A stretch of DNA of 64,000 nucleotides from contig CM054113.1 of the NCBI GenBank assembly GCA_028673005.1, positions 44,520,834 to 44,584,833 on the forward strand, written 5' to 3'. A model generated the notes under the pieces. That model made no database searches. It had not been told where the DNA came from and saw only the letters and a program-made list of their open reading frames with translations. The position numbers were made by a program, and so were the translations under genes. This document shows, piece after piece, positions 37,018 to 51,479 of the stretch (the stretch's first letter is position 1; each line of letters starts with the position of its first letter). This DNA comes from Tanypteryx hageni (taxonomy: Eukaryota; Arthropoda; Insecta; Odonata; Petaluridae).

Positions 37018-37763
37018 GTAGGTAGGTGTTTCGGATACAAAGCAGCCTTCGTCATTGGCGATTCATCTACCATCTATCATTACTTACTTCTCCATACCAT
37101 TGAGTTGACTTGTCACATTCTCACGTTTTGCATCAATGTTACCACACGAAAATGAAAATTTTAACAATTAAAAATTATTTTAAGACAATATCATTTACCA
37201 AACAATGAAAATGATCTTATTCACAAAACTCTCTCGCAGAATACCTAATTGTTTTATCGAAGATCATTTTACACTTTTCTTTGAATAAATTGTTAAAAAC
37301 ACTGCCGTATGCGAGCAGAAGTATCTTAGGCAGTCATCGCAGATATTATTTTCAGTTTGTAATATTATTTATATGAAACGTGATGGTTTCTGAAGCAGGA
37401 AGGCCGAATGCCGTAGAGATGTAGGGCTGCACGCTAAAATTCAAAGAATATGAATGACAGGTACAAAGAGACGTCGATTCCCATATTGTACGGAAAAGTA
37501 AATCATAATTTCACCGAGAATCAGGATGTTACTCGAGGTTAATGCCATAATTGGTCCGAGTTGCTGTCAAGATTATGTTTCCCGCGTCATGATGCCGTTA
37601 CGCTAATTGTTCCTCCATCTCTCATCTATAATACCAGGGGATCCGCGGGATGTTTGGCCTCGCTCAAGCCGCCTTGGGCTGGTGGGGGGAATCACGTAGG
37701 TAGGTGTTTCGGATACAAAGCAGCATTCATCATTGGCGATTCATCTGCCATCTATCACGTTCA
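37018..37763. repeat. Pair of about 65-bp direct repeats, copy 2
   Basis: Equivalent of 10505-11250 with the same spacing. Confidence 0.6.
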
Positions 37764-38434
37764 ATATTATTATCGTCTTCGTAGTTCTCCTACAGTGTGG
37801 ATGTAAAATTTGATTGGAATTGAAAGCGCTGCCCTGGGAAATAAAATATGAATGAAAGAAATGTAATTTCAAGAATCGCACGAAATACCGGACTAATGGC
37901 AAATGAACCTGAGCCTTGTCTCCTCGTTGAGACAAAAGTTATAGCAGGACAGACAAACGGATAATCAAGCAAACAGACCAAGTGCACAGGGATTCAACAT
38001 ATGAGACCGCGCCAACGCAAATTGCGTGCCTCTGGGGTACATTTTAGGGAAATTTTTATTAGGCGTTTTCTTCGTTGTTTGATGTTTTCTGTGTGTCCGC
38101 TAAATTTCGTTTTGATTGGATAAGACTTAAAAATTAGCTCAGGAACTATAAGTGTGGTGTTCTAGAAAAACTATTGGCAGTCGTCTCTTAAGTTATATGA
38201 ACATGCACACGAAATTTTGCGAAAATAAAAAAATCGAGATAGCAGTTATCGTAGAACAGACAATGACGATTCATATGCTACAAGAATTTTATTTTAATTT
38301 TACAGGGTACTAACTAGAAACTGATGACAATATCAGAGATTCTGATTTTATTGTAAACGTTTACCTACTATGGGCTACATAAACGTTTTATTTTTCATGA
38401 ATTAAACGCGTTCAAAAAGATTTGATTTACAAAA

Positions 38435-40412
38435 TTTAACCCACCATAGATACATCTCTCCTGGAATCTGGTAGAACTTGTTCGGGAGCCCAGAATCTTT
38501 GTAATGATGTAATTTTCAGCTTTACTAATGTTTTTACCTTATATTAAGTTGAGATTTTGGTAGAATCTAATTCAATGAAACGATACTTAATGCATAAATC
38601 TCCTCTTTATACAGAACCATGTTGGTTACCAAATCTGACGGGCCAGTGACGGGTCGCCTGATTTTTATTACAATTTAAACCAATCTAGAAACATTCACCA
38701 TTGTTTTAGATTTCTTTTCAAAAGTAAATGAGGTTGGCGGAGAAATAAGCAGTGCATCATGTCAAGGCGGAAATTTCAGTATACACCAATTTTAATTACT
38801 CACCTAAAGATTTCAATGCCTTTTTCTGTCAAAATCAGACCTTTTGGAGACTGCTAGAGTAGTTCAAAATACAAATTCAAATTACATAAATGAAGCACGG
38901 CTTTTGAAGTAATGCTATTTTTACGAATTTGTTAAAACAAAATTAAGGTTAAACATTCATATATTTTGTAAATGATAAATAAACCAAATTTTATGGTCCT
39001 CATTAGCTTTTTTTAACCTACAGAATATCTCGCTATTAACTTCCGGAATCAACAATTTACAAGATGGCAACTGTAAATTTAACAATAAAATAAATATTAA
39101 ATATCATTATATGTTTCCCAATAATTAAATAAAATAGTTTCATTGCTCACACCCGGTTTTTTGACCTAGATAAAATTCTCCCGGTTTCTCCCGAAATTTG
39201 CTATTCATTCGGTGGAAATCTCTCGGAATCAACTACTCATGAGGTGGCAACCCTAGTTTCCTGTTTCTAGGAGCAAATTTTCAAGACGTCTCTTGTGTGA
39301 AGAGAAAATATTATCTGTAGTTGTATGAATTTCAGAAATCAGGGACGTGAATTCCATAGGAGTAAAATGAGCATCAACCGACTTGAATCAGCACATCTGA
39401 GAAAATATCAAAAAATGAAATTTAATAACAGCGGAAGAATGAAATGCGAGATATAAAAGGAAATAAGGAGGAAGGGACTCACCCAGGGTTGCCACCTTAT
39501 GAGTAGTTGATTCCGGGAGATTTCCTTTTCATGAGTAGAAAATTCCGGGAGAATCCGGGAGTATTTTCTCTAGGTCGAAAAACAACTAAAGTGACCAATG
39601 AAACTTATTTTATTTAGTTATTAGTAAAATCAATAATGATTATTTAATCTCGTTTTATTTTTAAAGTTAGAGTTGTCACGTTGAAAACGGCTGATTCCGG
39701 GCGATATCCATATGAATAGTTAACGGCGATATCGTTTGTAGGTTAAAAAACACCTAATGAGAACATAGAATAATTGTATTTTTTATTTAGAAAATATATT
39801 AATATATAACGTCAGTTTTGTTTTATTATATGAAATATAATAAATAAATCTTAAAAATAGCATTACTTCAGTAGTAATATTTCATTTGAATTTGTTATTC
39901 GAACAACATCGAGCAGTCTCCAAAAGATCTGGTTTTGATAGTAAAAGGGCATGGATATCTTTAAAAGAGTATTTAAAATTGGTTCATACGTGAATTTCAG
40001 TCTTGACATGGTCCACATTTAATTTGCTTCGAAATTCACAGCACAATTCGTTAATAGCATTGAACAACGGTCACAAGCTGCGGTGGATACTGAAGCTTAA
40101 AACACAAGCGTTACACTATTATTTAATACTCCGTCATCTCCATTTACTTTTGAAATGAAATCTAAAACAATATTGAATGTATAATAATTGGTTTAAATAA
40201 AAATCAGACGAACCTTTATTGGCACGTTAGCGTGGTAACCAACATGCTCCTGTATAAAGAGCATATTTGTACATTATTTATTGGCATCAATGGATAGGAT
40301 TCTATCAAAATCTCAAATTAGTACTAGGTAAATTCAATTTCGAAGATTTTGGGCTGCCGGAAAAGTTCTACCAGATTCCGGGAGAAATGTATCTAAGATT
40401 GGTTAATTCCGG
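38435..40412. repeat. 2-kb imperfect inverted repeat, copy 2
   Basis: Equivalent of 11922-13905. It has a 6-bp deletion (one AAAAAT-type unit) in the right arm near 40200. Confidence 0.8.
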
Positions 40413-40636
40413 GAGACTCCCAGAATTCCGGAAGAGGTGGAACCCCAGACTCAGCGCCTCAGTGCCACTCGGGACGAATGTGGCGCCAAGTGTTAGTTAA
40501 ACCTTTCTCTCAGATAACTGTACTAAATACTTTTTCAACGTTTAGGAGAAATTGGTTGAGCTACACGAACGAATCGATTTCGAATAAAGGAGTAAATTAT
40601 GGAACTGTTTTAATATAATTAATTACGTGAGTCGGT

Positions 40637-40802
40637 CCAGTAGTGTGACGTTGCTCGCGATACAGCTTCTGGTTAGGTCTCACGCATGGCTTCGACTTTA
40701 GTGATCGGTATTTGTAAGTTTCATTTTCCGGCAGCCCGCGGACCACCTGAAAGACACTCGAGGCCCACCAGTGGTCCGCGGAGCACACTTTGAGAACCGC
40801 TG
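40637..40802 (-). mobile_element. hAT-type transposon end, copy 2
   Basis: Equivalent of 14130-14295 with the same CAGCGGTTCTCAAAGTGTG terminus. Confidence 0.6.
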
Positions 40803-41394
40803 CGTTAAAGTAGCTGTATTCAAACATTACAAAGCCGAGGACCCTCAACGACGAGAACTATCTTCGCCCCTAATTCTGTACCATCAATTTACCGCATAAA
40901 AACAATAACAATACCTACTGGACATACAATTGCAATTGCAATTTTCTCGTTCGGCGGCGTTTGTTGTTGTATGACAAAATTTGAAAAATGCCCAAGATGA
41001 AAGCACGTTAACCCGTAACCACAGGCATCGGTCTCTCAGACCACACGAAAAATTTCAATAGTCTATTTTATGGTCCATGGATCATTTAGGCCTTAGAGGT
41101 TTTGTTTAGCTTTGTATCCTGGAGGTGGCTTTGTTTACTTCACGGTAGTTGCCTTCTAGCTTTGGAGCTGTGCGTACTAGAGCGGGTTTAGTTTCGTTGC
41201 CGGTCTGAAAAACCGCTTGCCTGAGTCCACGTAATTTTTTTCGGGACAGTTCTTTCACACGGTTTCGGAAATTTCCTACGACATGTTGCAGTTATACCGT
41301 CCTGGACCGTCGCACGTCCAAAAATGAAAACCAAAACTGCCTTCCAATGTTTTATTTGTAGCAGCTCAATATATTTGAAATGTTCAGCACCCGC

Positions 41395-41573
41395 TTGAGG
41401 AGAGAGAGCGTGAGAGGGGGAGGGGAGGGCGTTGAAAAGGGAGTGGGATGGGAAGGGGGGGTTAAGGGGAGAGGAAGGGGAGTGGGAAGAGAGGGTGGGA
41501 GAGTGGAGGGAGAGGAAGAGGGAGAAGGGGAGAGAGCGGGGTAGAGGGGGAGAGAGATAGAGACAGAAAAAAA
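41395..41573. repeat. Polypurine (G/A) tract, copy 2
   Basis: Equivalent of 14888-15066 with at least one G/A substitution. A 2-bp difference just after it (AATTATGTG versus AATTGTG) shifts the neighbouring minus-strand frame. Confidence 0.85.
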
Positions 41574-44101
41574 CCAAATGTACTATATATTGAAAATAAT
41601 TATGTGCGGTTAAGTATTTTATAGCGAAATTTATTTCTTTGTCTAACAATTTCTATTCACCCAAAACCATTTTTACACTCCGTACCACTCAATCATGTTA
41701 ATTTAATATTTATTGCTTAATTTTTAGTGCATATAAAAGTTGGTGTCATTAATTTGACTTTTCAAGATATTTCTAAAGGCTCAAGACTACTTAAAAAAGT
41801 TGTCCAGTATTGGAAAGTACCAGAACTTGGGTGACATTCGTGGTATCGCAAACAGCAACCAAGTTTTGAGAAGAGGATAAGTGAACACGAATTATATTTT
41901 GAATGGCTGTCACCCATTTGCTACTTCACGAAACATCTCTTGGAAAACGCTCATAACAGTACTTTTTACCATATGTTAACGACTTTTTATGCCAAAGGCA
42001 ATAGATTTTTTTCTGGAACAATCAAAATTTATTCATTTTTTCCTCACTATCGAGTTTGTATTAAAAAGAATTCTCCAATCCATTCCGAAAACACCATTGA
42101 AAGAATTCCTTTTGGTGACTTTATGGCGAGATATTTTCTATTTTCCTCCTCCTCTCTCCACCATACCTCTTTCCCATCTGTCTTTTTGTTTGATTTGTCA
42201 TTCTTAACCGCCCCACTTCAGCCGTCCTCGGCTGAGGGGTGGTCAGCGTGTCTGGCTCCCAATGTTAAAGTCGCCCGAGTAAAATAGTAAAAGGTGCTTG
42301 CATACTCACCTTGAAAAAACATTCATTTTTTAGAGACACATTTCGTCATTGGAAATATATTTTTAATTCTAAAGATTTCACCTCTTAACCGATTTTCATT
42401 CTTTCCTTGTGTAACTATAATGTAGTAAACCAATCCCTAAATTTTGCAATTTCAAGAATATTATACTTTTTTCACAGTAGGATACTAAAACCACACATTT
42501 TTGCCAAATTTTAAAGTTGTACCCTATCTAGTAGAGAAATAATGTTTATCTATTTGTTTAAATTTTAAATAATTATAACGGCCGCATCAACATATTGATG
42601 GAGATTTTTATTTGGGTATGTGCACCAAGTTCAAAATAACTTTAAAATTTCCGCTTCAACACGACATTATTTTTTTTTCGCGATTCTCAAATATTAAAAC
42701 AAATACTACACAACCCATATTCTACACATGAAAATTATCACCACCTGATGTTACTTGGTTGTCCTTTGTACCTTGATGTGGTAGAAGGGCTTGAGCATTT
42801 CAAGGGGCAACATTTTGTCGTTGTCAAAGAGAGGATAACAAGGTAGGAAATTTAACACCACATTTGAACAAATACAAAGTCTCAAAATTAAAACACAAAT
42901 TTATTAGTGTAATATTGTAAACACTGGAAACTGTATTGGGTACTCAGTTTCAGCCAGAAGTTACAAGATAAAAATATTGATGATACATTGGTCATTGATT
43001 CACAACAATTATATGCAGGCAATTAACAATGTAATGCTTATTGTAAAAGAGCTTGTTGGAATGACTTGAAAGTAGATTTAAATGCAACCTTAAAAGGCAT
43101 TGATGTATAATATTGTACAATTAAGACATGCGATTAAACAAGATTTTATCTTTTGTGTATAACAGCTTGTAACTTGTTTAATCTATGTGAAAATCCTTCT
43201 TTTCTTCGGGTTGACGTTTCTGTTTAATTAAGGTTAAAATTTAATTTTGTGAAATGCACAAAAGATATTTAGATGCTTAAGCATTGACAGTATATGGAAT
43301 ATAGTGGAGTACATTATAATTCTTAACTAAAATTACACTTAGTCAAGGAACACACAACAATCAATGCTAAGTGTTCTATCTGTTCTTTTTTGAGAATTTC
43401 ACAATAATGAAAATTATGTGTGTTATTAAATACCCTCGACCATCCTATACTGCCAGAAGGCTCAAATAAATGTAACTGTTGCTTGACATCACAGCTTTTG
43501 GGAGTTCATTAACCACTTTCCTGGTATCATTTACCCACTTTTGGTTATTCATGACGGGATAATTTATATATGCGGAGATATTAATTTAATAAAAATAAAT
43601 AAATGCACTAGTTAATGCATCAGAATATGCTGAAATCTTTTCAACACAACCTACTCATAAGTAGATGCATGTAGAAGGTGAATGTTTTTTATTAGATAGT
43701 TATAACAATGTCGACTATTGCTTGGCACGACATTCAAGATTCAGCCATCAGATAATTTGCGTAATACTTTAAAACTGTAAAAAATCAGCCTGAGCTCTTA
43801 GATAATACAAAAAAACTATATAGTATATAAAAAATAAATAGACAGGTATTATACAGAAGATTTTGAAATAAAGACGATGTTTTTCACTAAAGAGCCTATC
43901 AAAATCACATCCACACAAAATAATTATGTTGTCAGCAAAGATGACCAAAAATGCTAAAACACTCAAAATTGCTTCAGTCATAATTAACAGGCTAAAGCCT
44001 TTTTCTTGTATGAAGAAATTATACAAATGATTTTCTTTCTGTTTTCCAACAGAATACTTATGGATGCTGGTGGAGGTTTTCGGGTTTCGCTGCGTTGGCG
44101 G

Positions 44102-44160
44102 CATTTCTGGCTCTAGACGTTTCGCAGACATTGCAGTCTGCATCTTGAGGAGACGAAGTG
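44102..44160 (-). ncRNA. Degenerate hammerhead ribozyme motif in the 3' pseudo-LTR, copy 2
   Basis: Same CTCAAGA core defect as 17593-17651. Confidence 0.7.
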
Positions 44161-45188
44161 AGATCAGATGGTAGGGATCTGCTTTTATATCCACTCGGCC
44201 TTCCTAGTTTAACCGTTGTCCATCGCTGATTGGATCATTCGAGTTGCTATCCTTTTCTCTTTGGTGGTTGCTCCAACGTATTTTCTTCCCTTTCACGTTT
44301 CCGTTGGAAGAGTCGCTTCCATGTTGCGCTGATGTGCAAACCGTCGTCCCGGTTTAAAGTGACTGGATGTTTTTCGATTTCCATAGCTTCGCGAATTAAC
44401 CTCGGAAAATATCGATCTTCTTTCGCGAGCAATTTCGTTTCCCCGAGCCTGTTTTTATGTACCGGGCCGCATGTGAAGTGCTCCGCTATGGCCGACTCCG
44501 TCCAATTCTTGTTCATCATGGCCCGATTATGTTCGCCTAAGCGCCAGCGAATGGATCGTCCCGTTTGTCCTACATATACGTGTCCGCAGCTGCATGGAAT
44601 CCTGTTGACTCCTTCAGATGATAGCGGGTGGAGTGCATCTTTCGCAGACGGGAGTTCTTCTTTTATTTTTCTTAGCGTGTTTGAACGGACGACGATATTT
44701 TCTATTCGTAGAACCCTGTCTATGCGTTCTGATGTCCCGGCGATGAAGGGAATTTTTGCGTAGGCTGTGGGCTTTTGTCGTTCCACCGAAGGTTTTTGTT
44801 TCGGTTTTATGTTCCGCCGGATGAAGGGGTGACTGTAGCCATTATTCATAAGTGCCCTTCTTATATGCTCTTCTTCGTCTTTTAGCGACTCGGGATCGGA
44901 GACCGTGTTTGCTCGGTGCATCAGGGTCTTGATTATTGATGCCTTCTGCTGAGGATGGTGATGAGAGGCAGCATGCAGGTAACGGTCAGTGTGCGTTTTT
45001 TCCGAAATACGCTGTGTCCAAGGCTTCCGTCAGGTCTCTTCTTCACCATGACGTCGAGAAATGGTAGGGTGCCGTTCTCTTCGACTTCCATGGTGAACTG
45101 GATGGCTGTGTGGACTTGGTTGAGTTGACGGTGGAACTCATGAAGTTTATTTATCCCATGGGGCCAAATGACTAATGTGTCATTCACG

Positions 45189-46855
45189 CAAAGACTAGTA
45201 CCCCTACGGAAAGACCGGAAACTTAACAGAAATTTATCAGATTAAATGGACTTAAATGAAAAAATTGCATATAAGAAATCAAACTTATTACCATATATCA
45301 CACATTACGAGAGTACAAAGTCATTATCAAATTACATAACAGTGAGGTATTTTTACATAAATATTATACAATCAAGATATAAAAATGAATTATTGTAACA
45401 GAATTTTATAACGTTAATACCTTTTATGCATGAAACGTATTTAAAGGAAATTCACGTGGACGACGAAAAACGTCAAACTTTCACGTCATGAATGAATTTG
45501 TGGATCAAGCAAAAATCTATTTGTAAAGTGATTTCTTCGCCCCTGGAACACATTCTCTTTCTGTTGCACCTGTAAAAAGAGCGAAAATGAATTTCTAAGA
45601 ATGTCAATCATTGAACATGCTAAACCTAATGAAATTGATGGAGGAGGCAATGGGCATGCTTCAAATGTTGCAATAAATGTAAAATAAGGCAAATGCGCTT
45701 ACGGCCCATAAACAATGTTTCTATGATGATCACATTACCATTTGTAAAATTAAACACATCACATTGCACTAGAAAATGTCCACTTTATCTATAATTTATT
45801 CCAAGCACAGTTGTATTTGCTGACGTTTACGTGTTCACAGCAGTTACAGTTAGACCATTTAAGATCTATATGTATTCATCATATAATAAGGAAAACATTT
45901 GATATAGAGATCTCAATTTCTCGATCGAAAAATATATACATATTTCTAAATGTTTTGAAACAAAGAAGAATTATGTCTAGGATTATAAACAAATGCATAA
46001 TGAGAAACAAGAAATATTCAAGTTAACAATTTCTGCAAATTCAAAATATTTCAAATTAAAACAATGAGACATCGCTATGGTACACTTATTTCATTCTATT
46101 ACAAGCACAATTCTATCCTCTGGCATCTCTGTTGCAGTTTAACTTATAAAACTCACTATAATCTACTGATAACCGCGAGAAGTTTTATACAGAAATTTCA
46201 GTTACTCAATCTAAAATTACTGCTTATTTTGTGAACTGACACGAACCATATTCACGGCCAGGGCAATGGACGACACAGGTGAAGTAAGCGAGGCTTAACA
46301 CCTGAAAATGAGAAATATTTCCTCTCAAAATGCTTCTCGTACACAAACAAAAGAGAGAAATTGCTTTCCTTCCTTCCTAGAAGATATATCCATTGGAGGT
46401 ATCTGTTAAGAATATATAAAAGCATTCTCACAAAACGAATTTACATAACTATTCGTAGAACTAGTTCGTTAATTTTTTTTTCAAAAATATATGACATTTT
46501 TAAGATTTACCTGTTGATTGGACATCAGAACAAAATCATTCCGTCACGTTTTCTTAAACAGTGATGAATGCATATCTACTATATATCTACTTGACAAAAT
46601 CAGAGTAACTGACAACCTCTCAATAAGCAATGGCCAACTTTTTTCAAGAAAAATGGCCGCTGTTCCGTTACGATACACAAGGAACGTGTGGCGCTGTGGT
46701 GATGCGGTAGAGAGAGAGAGAGAGAGAGAAATAGAGGGAGAAAATGAGAGAGAGAGAGCCGACTGCGACTGCAGCGTCTTTCGCGGACACCTTAGCATGG
46801 TGAACTACGTGTAAAAGCTGGGAATCTATTCTCCCATAAGAGTTTCATACCCCTG
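45189..46855. mobile_element. hAT-like insertion inside the PLE reverse transcriptase, copy 2
   Basis: Equivalent of 18680-20346, with 8-bp flanks at 45181-45188 and 46856-46863. The GA microsatellite is 4 bp longer and 4 bp are missing near 46279, so the total length is unchanged. Confidence 0.6.
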
Positions 46856-48238
46856 CATCCACGTAACGCAGCCAGCATGAAGGTTGAGTACCACATGATA
46901 CTAGCGCCTTAGACTCGAAATGCTCCATATATAGATTGGCTATGACGGGGGAGAGAGGACAGCACATATCTGCTCCCTCCTTCTGGTCGTAAAACTGTCC
47001 GTTCCACAGGAAGCAGTTGTTGGTGAGGCAGAATTCTGTTAACTACGGATAGTCTGCCGGCAGTCCATGATGTATAAGCTCCTTCAAGATTTCGATGGAG
47101 TCCTTTATAGGAACCTTAGTGAAGAGTGAGGTCACGTCAAAGCTTACTAGAATATCGTTCTCCGATACTTTCATGTCGTTTAGCCTTTCTATGAAATGTG
47201 CTGAATTCTTCACGTGCGATTCCGTTCCGCCTACGTACGTCTGTAAGCTGCGTGCGAAGTATTTTGACAGCCGATATGTTGGGGAGCCGATGGCGCTGAC
47301 GATGTCTCAGAGGAACGTCGTTCTTGTGTATTTTTGGTAACCCATACAGTCGTGTAGGCCTGGATGATGACGGCAGTAGGTTACTTTGGTTTTTATATGT
47401 ATAGAGGGTTTCTTAATCAGCTCTGTTTTTCCTTTCGGTTTTTATCGTAGTTTCGCCTTTGAGTGTGGAGTAAGTTGGATCGTCCAGCAGATTGCGGATC
47501 TTCTCGTCGTAATCCTCCGAGGAGATGATTAAGGTGGCGTTTCCCATATCTGCCGGTAAAATCAAGATGCTTTTGTTGTTTTTCAAAACTTTGCTGGCCT
47601 GTCTTTTGGCTGTTGAGATGTTGGAGGATGGTGGTCTTGCTTTACGAATAATATGCGCCACCTTAGATTCAGAATTCAGAATTCAGATTTCGGATGGCCG
47701 CTTCCACTCCCAGACAATTTCTTCATTAGGTATTTTGTTGGGAGGAATAGCGATGTTCAGATATTTCGCTAAGACTGATTTTGCTGCATCGGAGAAATTG
47801 ATGTCCGTTAGGTTGTAAATCATCTAGTCGTGGCTCGGCGTCGGATCTGGATGTTGATTCTTATGGAGATTTTAAAATTTCTTACTCTGCTTATCCTTGA
47901 AAGACCACTGGGTTTTGGTTGAGGTGGTGGTGATATGGTCACTTTGTTCTCAGTCTTCGTGAGACATAACGGAGGCGAGCTCTAGGTGGTGATGGTAGAG
48001 ATTATGAGCGCATTGAAGAAGCGCGTAACTCGTGGAGCGTATGCGTTTACGCAGGAGTGCTTGGCCTGTTGAAAAAGGCGAGTGATGACTAAAGTTTGCA
48101 CTTCTGTTTGTGAAGACGCTCGAATCTCCTTGAATTCCTCTGGATGTTCTCCCCGTAGAGGGATATCAATTTGAGTTGAAGGCTTTCGCAGCGTTGCTGA
48201 ATGCCGGTGGAGGTTTTCGGGTTTCGCTGCGTTGGCGG

Positions 48239-48297
48239 CATTTCTGGCTCTCGACGTTTCGCAGACATTGCAGTCTGCATCTTCAGGAGATGAAATG
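48239..48297 (-). ncRNA. Hammerhead ribozyme motif in the 5' pseudo-LTR of the PLE, copy 2
   Basis: Identical to the motif at 21734-21792: CTGAAGA, GCAGAC/GTCTGC hairpin, GAAAC, GTC and pairing stem I. Confidence 0.75.
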
Positions 48298-48305
48298 AGA
48301 TCCCG

Positions 48306-50605
48306 TCAGCTGTATGAATTTGCCTAAGTGAGAGCTTTCCACTACTGTGCGGTTAAGCTTTCAGTGGTTGGGCTGGGAGGTAGCAGGATGCTAATTGGAC
48401 AGGTCCACTCGCTGTATGTAGAATGGCGGCTGTAGCTTCCGATGTCTTTTCTGAGGAATCGTTACTTCATATGCTGAAATGTCCTCTCTAACAAGGATGG
48501 CTGTTCCTCCTCCTAGTCTGCCCTCCCTGTCTGTTCGAAAAACCTTGAATCCGGGTGCCGCCCATTTCCAAGATGGCTTAAGGTGTGTTTCGTGTATAAG
48601 AGCTACTGTGACGTTGTTTCCCTGGAGGAAAGCTAGCAGTTCAGGTGTTTTTGTTCTTATACCACCGTTGCAGTTCCAGGTGATAAGGACAATTCCGGAG
48701 AGCTGGGTGTTCTTATCCATGCATTGTCAGTATTTGACCGGACAGTTGGGCAAGCACTTGTCCAAGGGCCGCGATTTGTTTCTGCAGGACTGACGCTAGG
48801 GACTGCAGTGATGTAAGGAGGGAGGTTAGGGCCGAATCCGTTGTCGGGAGGAAAGGTGGATTATCTGTAGTTGGTTCAGGTTGAGGTGGTATCTGTCTGT
48901 GGCGAAGGGTGACGTTGGGTTCCTGTATCGTCTCGCCGTTTGTGGCTGCGGGATGCAGGAGTGGTGGGAAGTCCGAATTTTGGTGTGGATGTGCTGCGTT
49001 CTTTCTTTTGCTGCCCCAGGCGTTGCCTCTTGGAGCTGGTTCCGGTACATAGGCAGGGGGTGCTTGCTGGGGCTGAGAGGTTTCCAGCGATCCAAACCAT
49101 TTCCTTGCCTCTCGTTGGTCTTATAGAAGGCGGGGTGTGGGCCTCCACAGTTACAGCATGTGGCAGGACCATCCTCCTTTTTCTTCGGGAAGGTTTTCCC
49201 CTGGTGGGGGCCGGCACAGTTATAGCATCGAGGTTCCGCTGTGCAGAACGTTGATGAATGTCCGAAACGATTGCATTGGAAGCACTTCTGTGGTTCTTCA
49301 TGTCGGTATCGTAGAATGTGGACTCAAGAATTCCCGATGGAAGTCCATCGGAGGAAATCTTTTGGGTCCCATCCTTGGGCTGTGGCGAGGGTTGATACTA
49401 CGAATGTCCCTAGGGGTGATTTGTAAGCTCGGCGAATCTGACGATTGCGTAAGACTGGAACCTTCATGTCCTCCAGAATTTCCTTGAGATAAGATTCTTC
49501 CATTATTGTATAAAGCCCTCTTATGGTAAAGCTAAGGGTTTTTTCCTCTTTGGTTCCCCAGGTGGAGAACTGTGCTTGTTCTTCTCTTAACATAGTCTGC
49601 ACACTTTTGTGGTCTTCTATATTGGTTAGCTGTAGCCTGGTATAGTGCCTACGTGATGTCACTTGGAAAGAGTGGTCCTTTATGACACTCATGACGGCTG
49701 TTATAAATTGTCGGAAGTCTGCCAATTCATATAATAGAATTGCTGGCGGCTTAGGTAGACATGTCTGGGATGGCTCGGCGGGAGGGGAGCTGGAAGCAGG
49801 CCCCGGAGTGACGTCTGTATTAGCGTCTCTGAGGAGCGGGTCGTAGCGGTTGTTGGTTTCTACCGTTTAGTGTTGGACGGCAATAGTCTCGGCAGCGGTG
49901 AAGTATGGCTTAAATTTCGTCTTCCGCTTCTTCTTTGGCTGTTGAAAGGTGCCCGTGTCAATGGACTTTCTAGCTCGTGTATCAGCATCGAGTGTGCCTC
50001 CCTCTTGGATAGGGGCTAGTTGTGAGTTATCGTTGTTGTTTTGGCCCTTGAAAAGGCCTTCGTCAGTTGGTTTCCCTTGGCTTGGTGTGCTGTCAAGAAT
50101 TACTAGCCGGTCTTTCGAAGTCAGATTTTGGGAGTCAATTTTCCGGTCGTTTGGACCGGCGTCATTCTTAAAATCTTTTCCGATGAGGATGTGTTTGATA
50201 TTACTGGGTAATGATGTATCGACGTTCGTCCTAGGAGGAATCGTCCTATGTTGTACCTTTTTTGCCGGCGGTGATCTGAGCAGCGATATTTCGCAGAGCG
50301 GGTTTAAAGTTGAGGGGGCTGAAGCCCTTCCCCTCTAGCCTACCAACTGCCACCTGTCCGAATATTCAAAAGAACACGATGTGCGGGTGAGAAGGTGGAC
50401 CTATGTTAGCCACCCCCCGCTGCAAGAGAGAAATTGTGACCGTGCAAGGTTCCCCCAGGTGCTCCGCTCGCAGCAAGGCGTGCGGTTTACCCCTGAGTAG
50501 ATCCTGGTCACGCTTAGAAGGCCCTGGTAGGTCTGGGCCACAGCGGATTACAGTACTTCCTCCCCAGGGGGAGTTTTCCAAACACCAGCCAGAGCAACGG
50601 AATAG
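48306..50605 (-). mobile_element. Jockey-type non-LTR retrotransposon remnant, longer copy (copy 2)
   Basis: Same element as 21801-23380 but with the 5' UTR-like (about 50340-50605, GC-rich) and N-terminal ORF1 part retained, including a basic stretch (QQPKKKRKTKFKPYF) near 49920. An in-frame TAA near 49868 and the TGA near 49330 break ORF1. The endonuclease segment at 48391-48720 is open for 109 codons. Reverse transcriptase is absent, because the element ends at the adjoining PLE. Confidence 0.85.
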
Positions 50606-51414
50606 CTAGAGGAGTTCGTTATTGCTGAGTCGCTGACCAAAAGCCGGCGAATGATCGATTGATTGATCGATCAATGTTTTCGATGAGCCGAACGATGAGA
50701 TCCGATGGTAGGGATCAGCTTTTATATCCGCTCGGTCTTCCTAGTTTAACCGTTGTCCATCGCTGATTGGCTCGTTCGAGTTTCTATCCCTTTCTCTTTG
50801 GCGGTTGCTCCAACGTATTTTTCTTCCCTTTCACGTTTCCGTTGGAAGAGTCGCTTCCATGTTGCAAACCGTCGTCCCGGTTGAAATTGAATGGATGTTT
50901 TTCGATTTCAATAGCTTCGCGAATTCACCTCGGAAAATATCGATCTTCTTTCGCGAGCAATTGCGTTTCCTCGAGCGTGATTTTATGTCCCGGGCCGGAG
51001 GTGAAGTGTTCCGCTATGGCCGACTCCCTCCATTTCTTATTCATCATGGCCCGTTTATGTTCGGCTAAGCGGCAGCGAATGGATCGTCCTGTTTGTCCGA
51101 CGTATTCGTGTCCGCAGCTGCATGGAATCCTGTAGACTCCTTCAGATGTTAGCGGTTCGAGTGCATCTTTCGCAGACGGAAGTTCTTCTTTTACTTTTCT
51201 TAGCGTGTTAAAACGGACGACGATATTTTCTTTTCGTAGAACCCTGGCTATGCGTTCTGATGTCCCGGCGATGAAGGGTATTTTTGCGTAGGCTGTGGGC
51301 TTTGGTCGTTCCACCGAAGGTTTCTGTTTCGGTTTTAAGTTCCGCCGGATGAAGGGGCCGCCAACGCAGCGAAACCCGTAACCCTCCACCAGCATTCAGC
51401 AACGCTGCGAAAGC
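50606..51414 (-). mobile_element. Second Penelope-like fragment (GIY-YIG part), copy 2
   Basis: Equivalent of 23381-24190. Here CSCGHEYVG replaces CSCGQEYVG. A 9-bp deletion near 50864 removes part of the C-terminal region. Confidence 0.85.
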
Positions 51415-51479
51415 CTTCAAGTCAGATAGAATACTTATGAATTTAAACAAAATTTCTTTATATAAATAAAACATCCTTA

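Larger units (their letters stand above)
44064..48305 (-). mobile_element. Penelope-like element with direct pseudo-LTRs, interrupted (copy 2)
   Basis: Equivalent of 17555-21800, with the same RT, GIY-YIG and internal insertion. Copy-specific changes include a 2-bp deletion near 47306 and a 4-bp deletion near 47424 (both relative to copy 1) that alter the frame, and two substitutions in the thumb (HGINKL here, LGTNKL in copy 1). Confidence 0.9.
30765..51479. other. Block 2 interval between carrier exons: repeats and intron-like DNA
   Basis: Like 4220-24255 in block 1, this interval holds the mobile elements and repeats listed separately and otherwise AT-rich DNA. A minus-strand frame at 32676-32954 is longer in copy 2 (92 codons) than in copy 1 because of small indels in a C/T run; it has no recognised domain and I do not call it a gene. 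Confidence 0.4.
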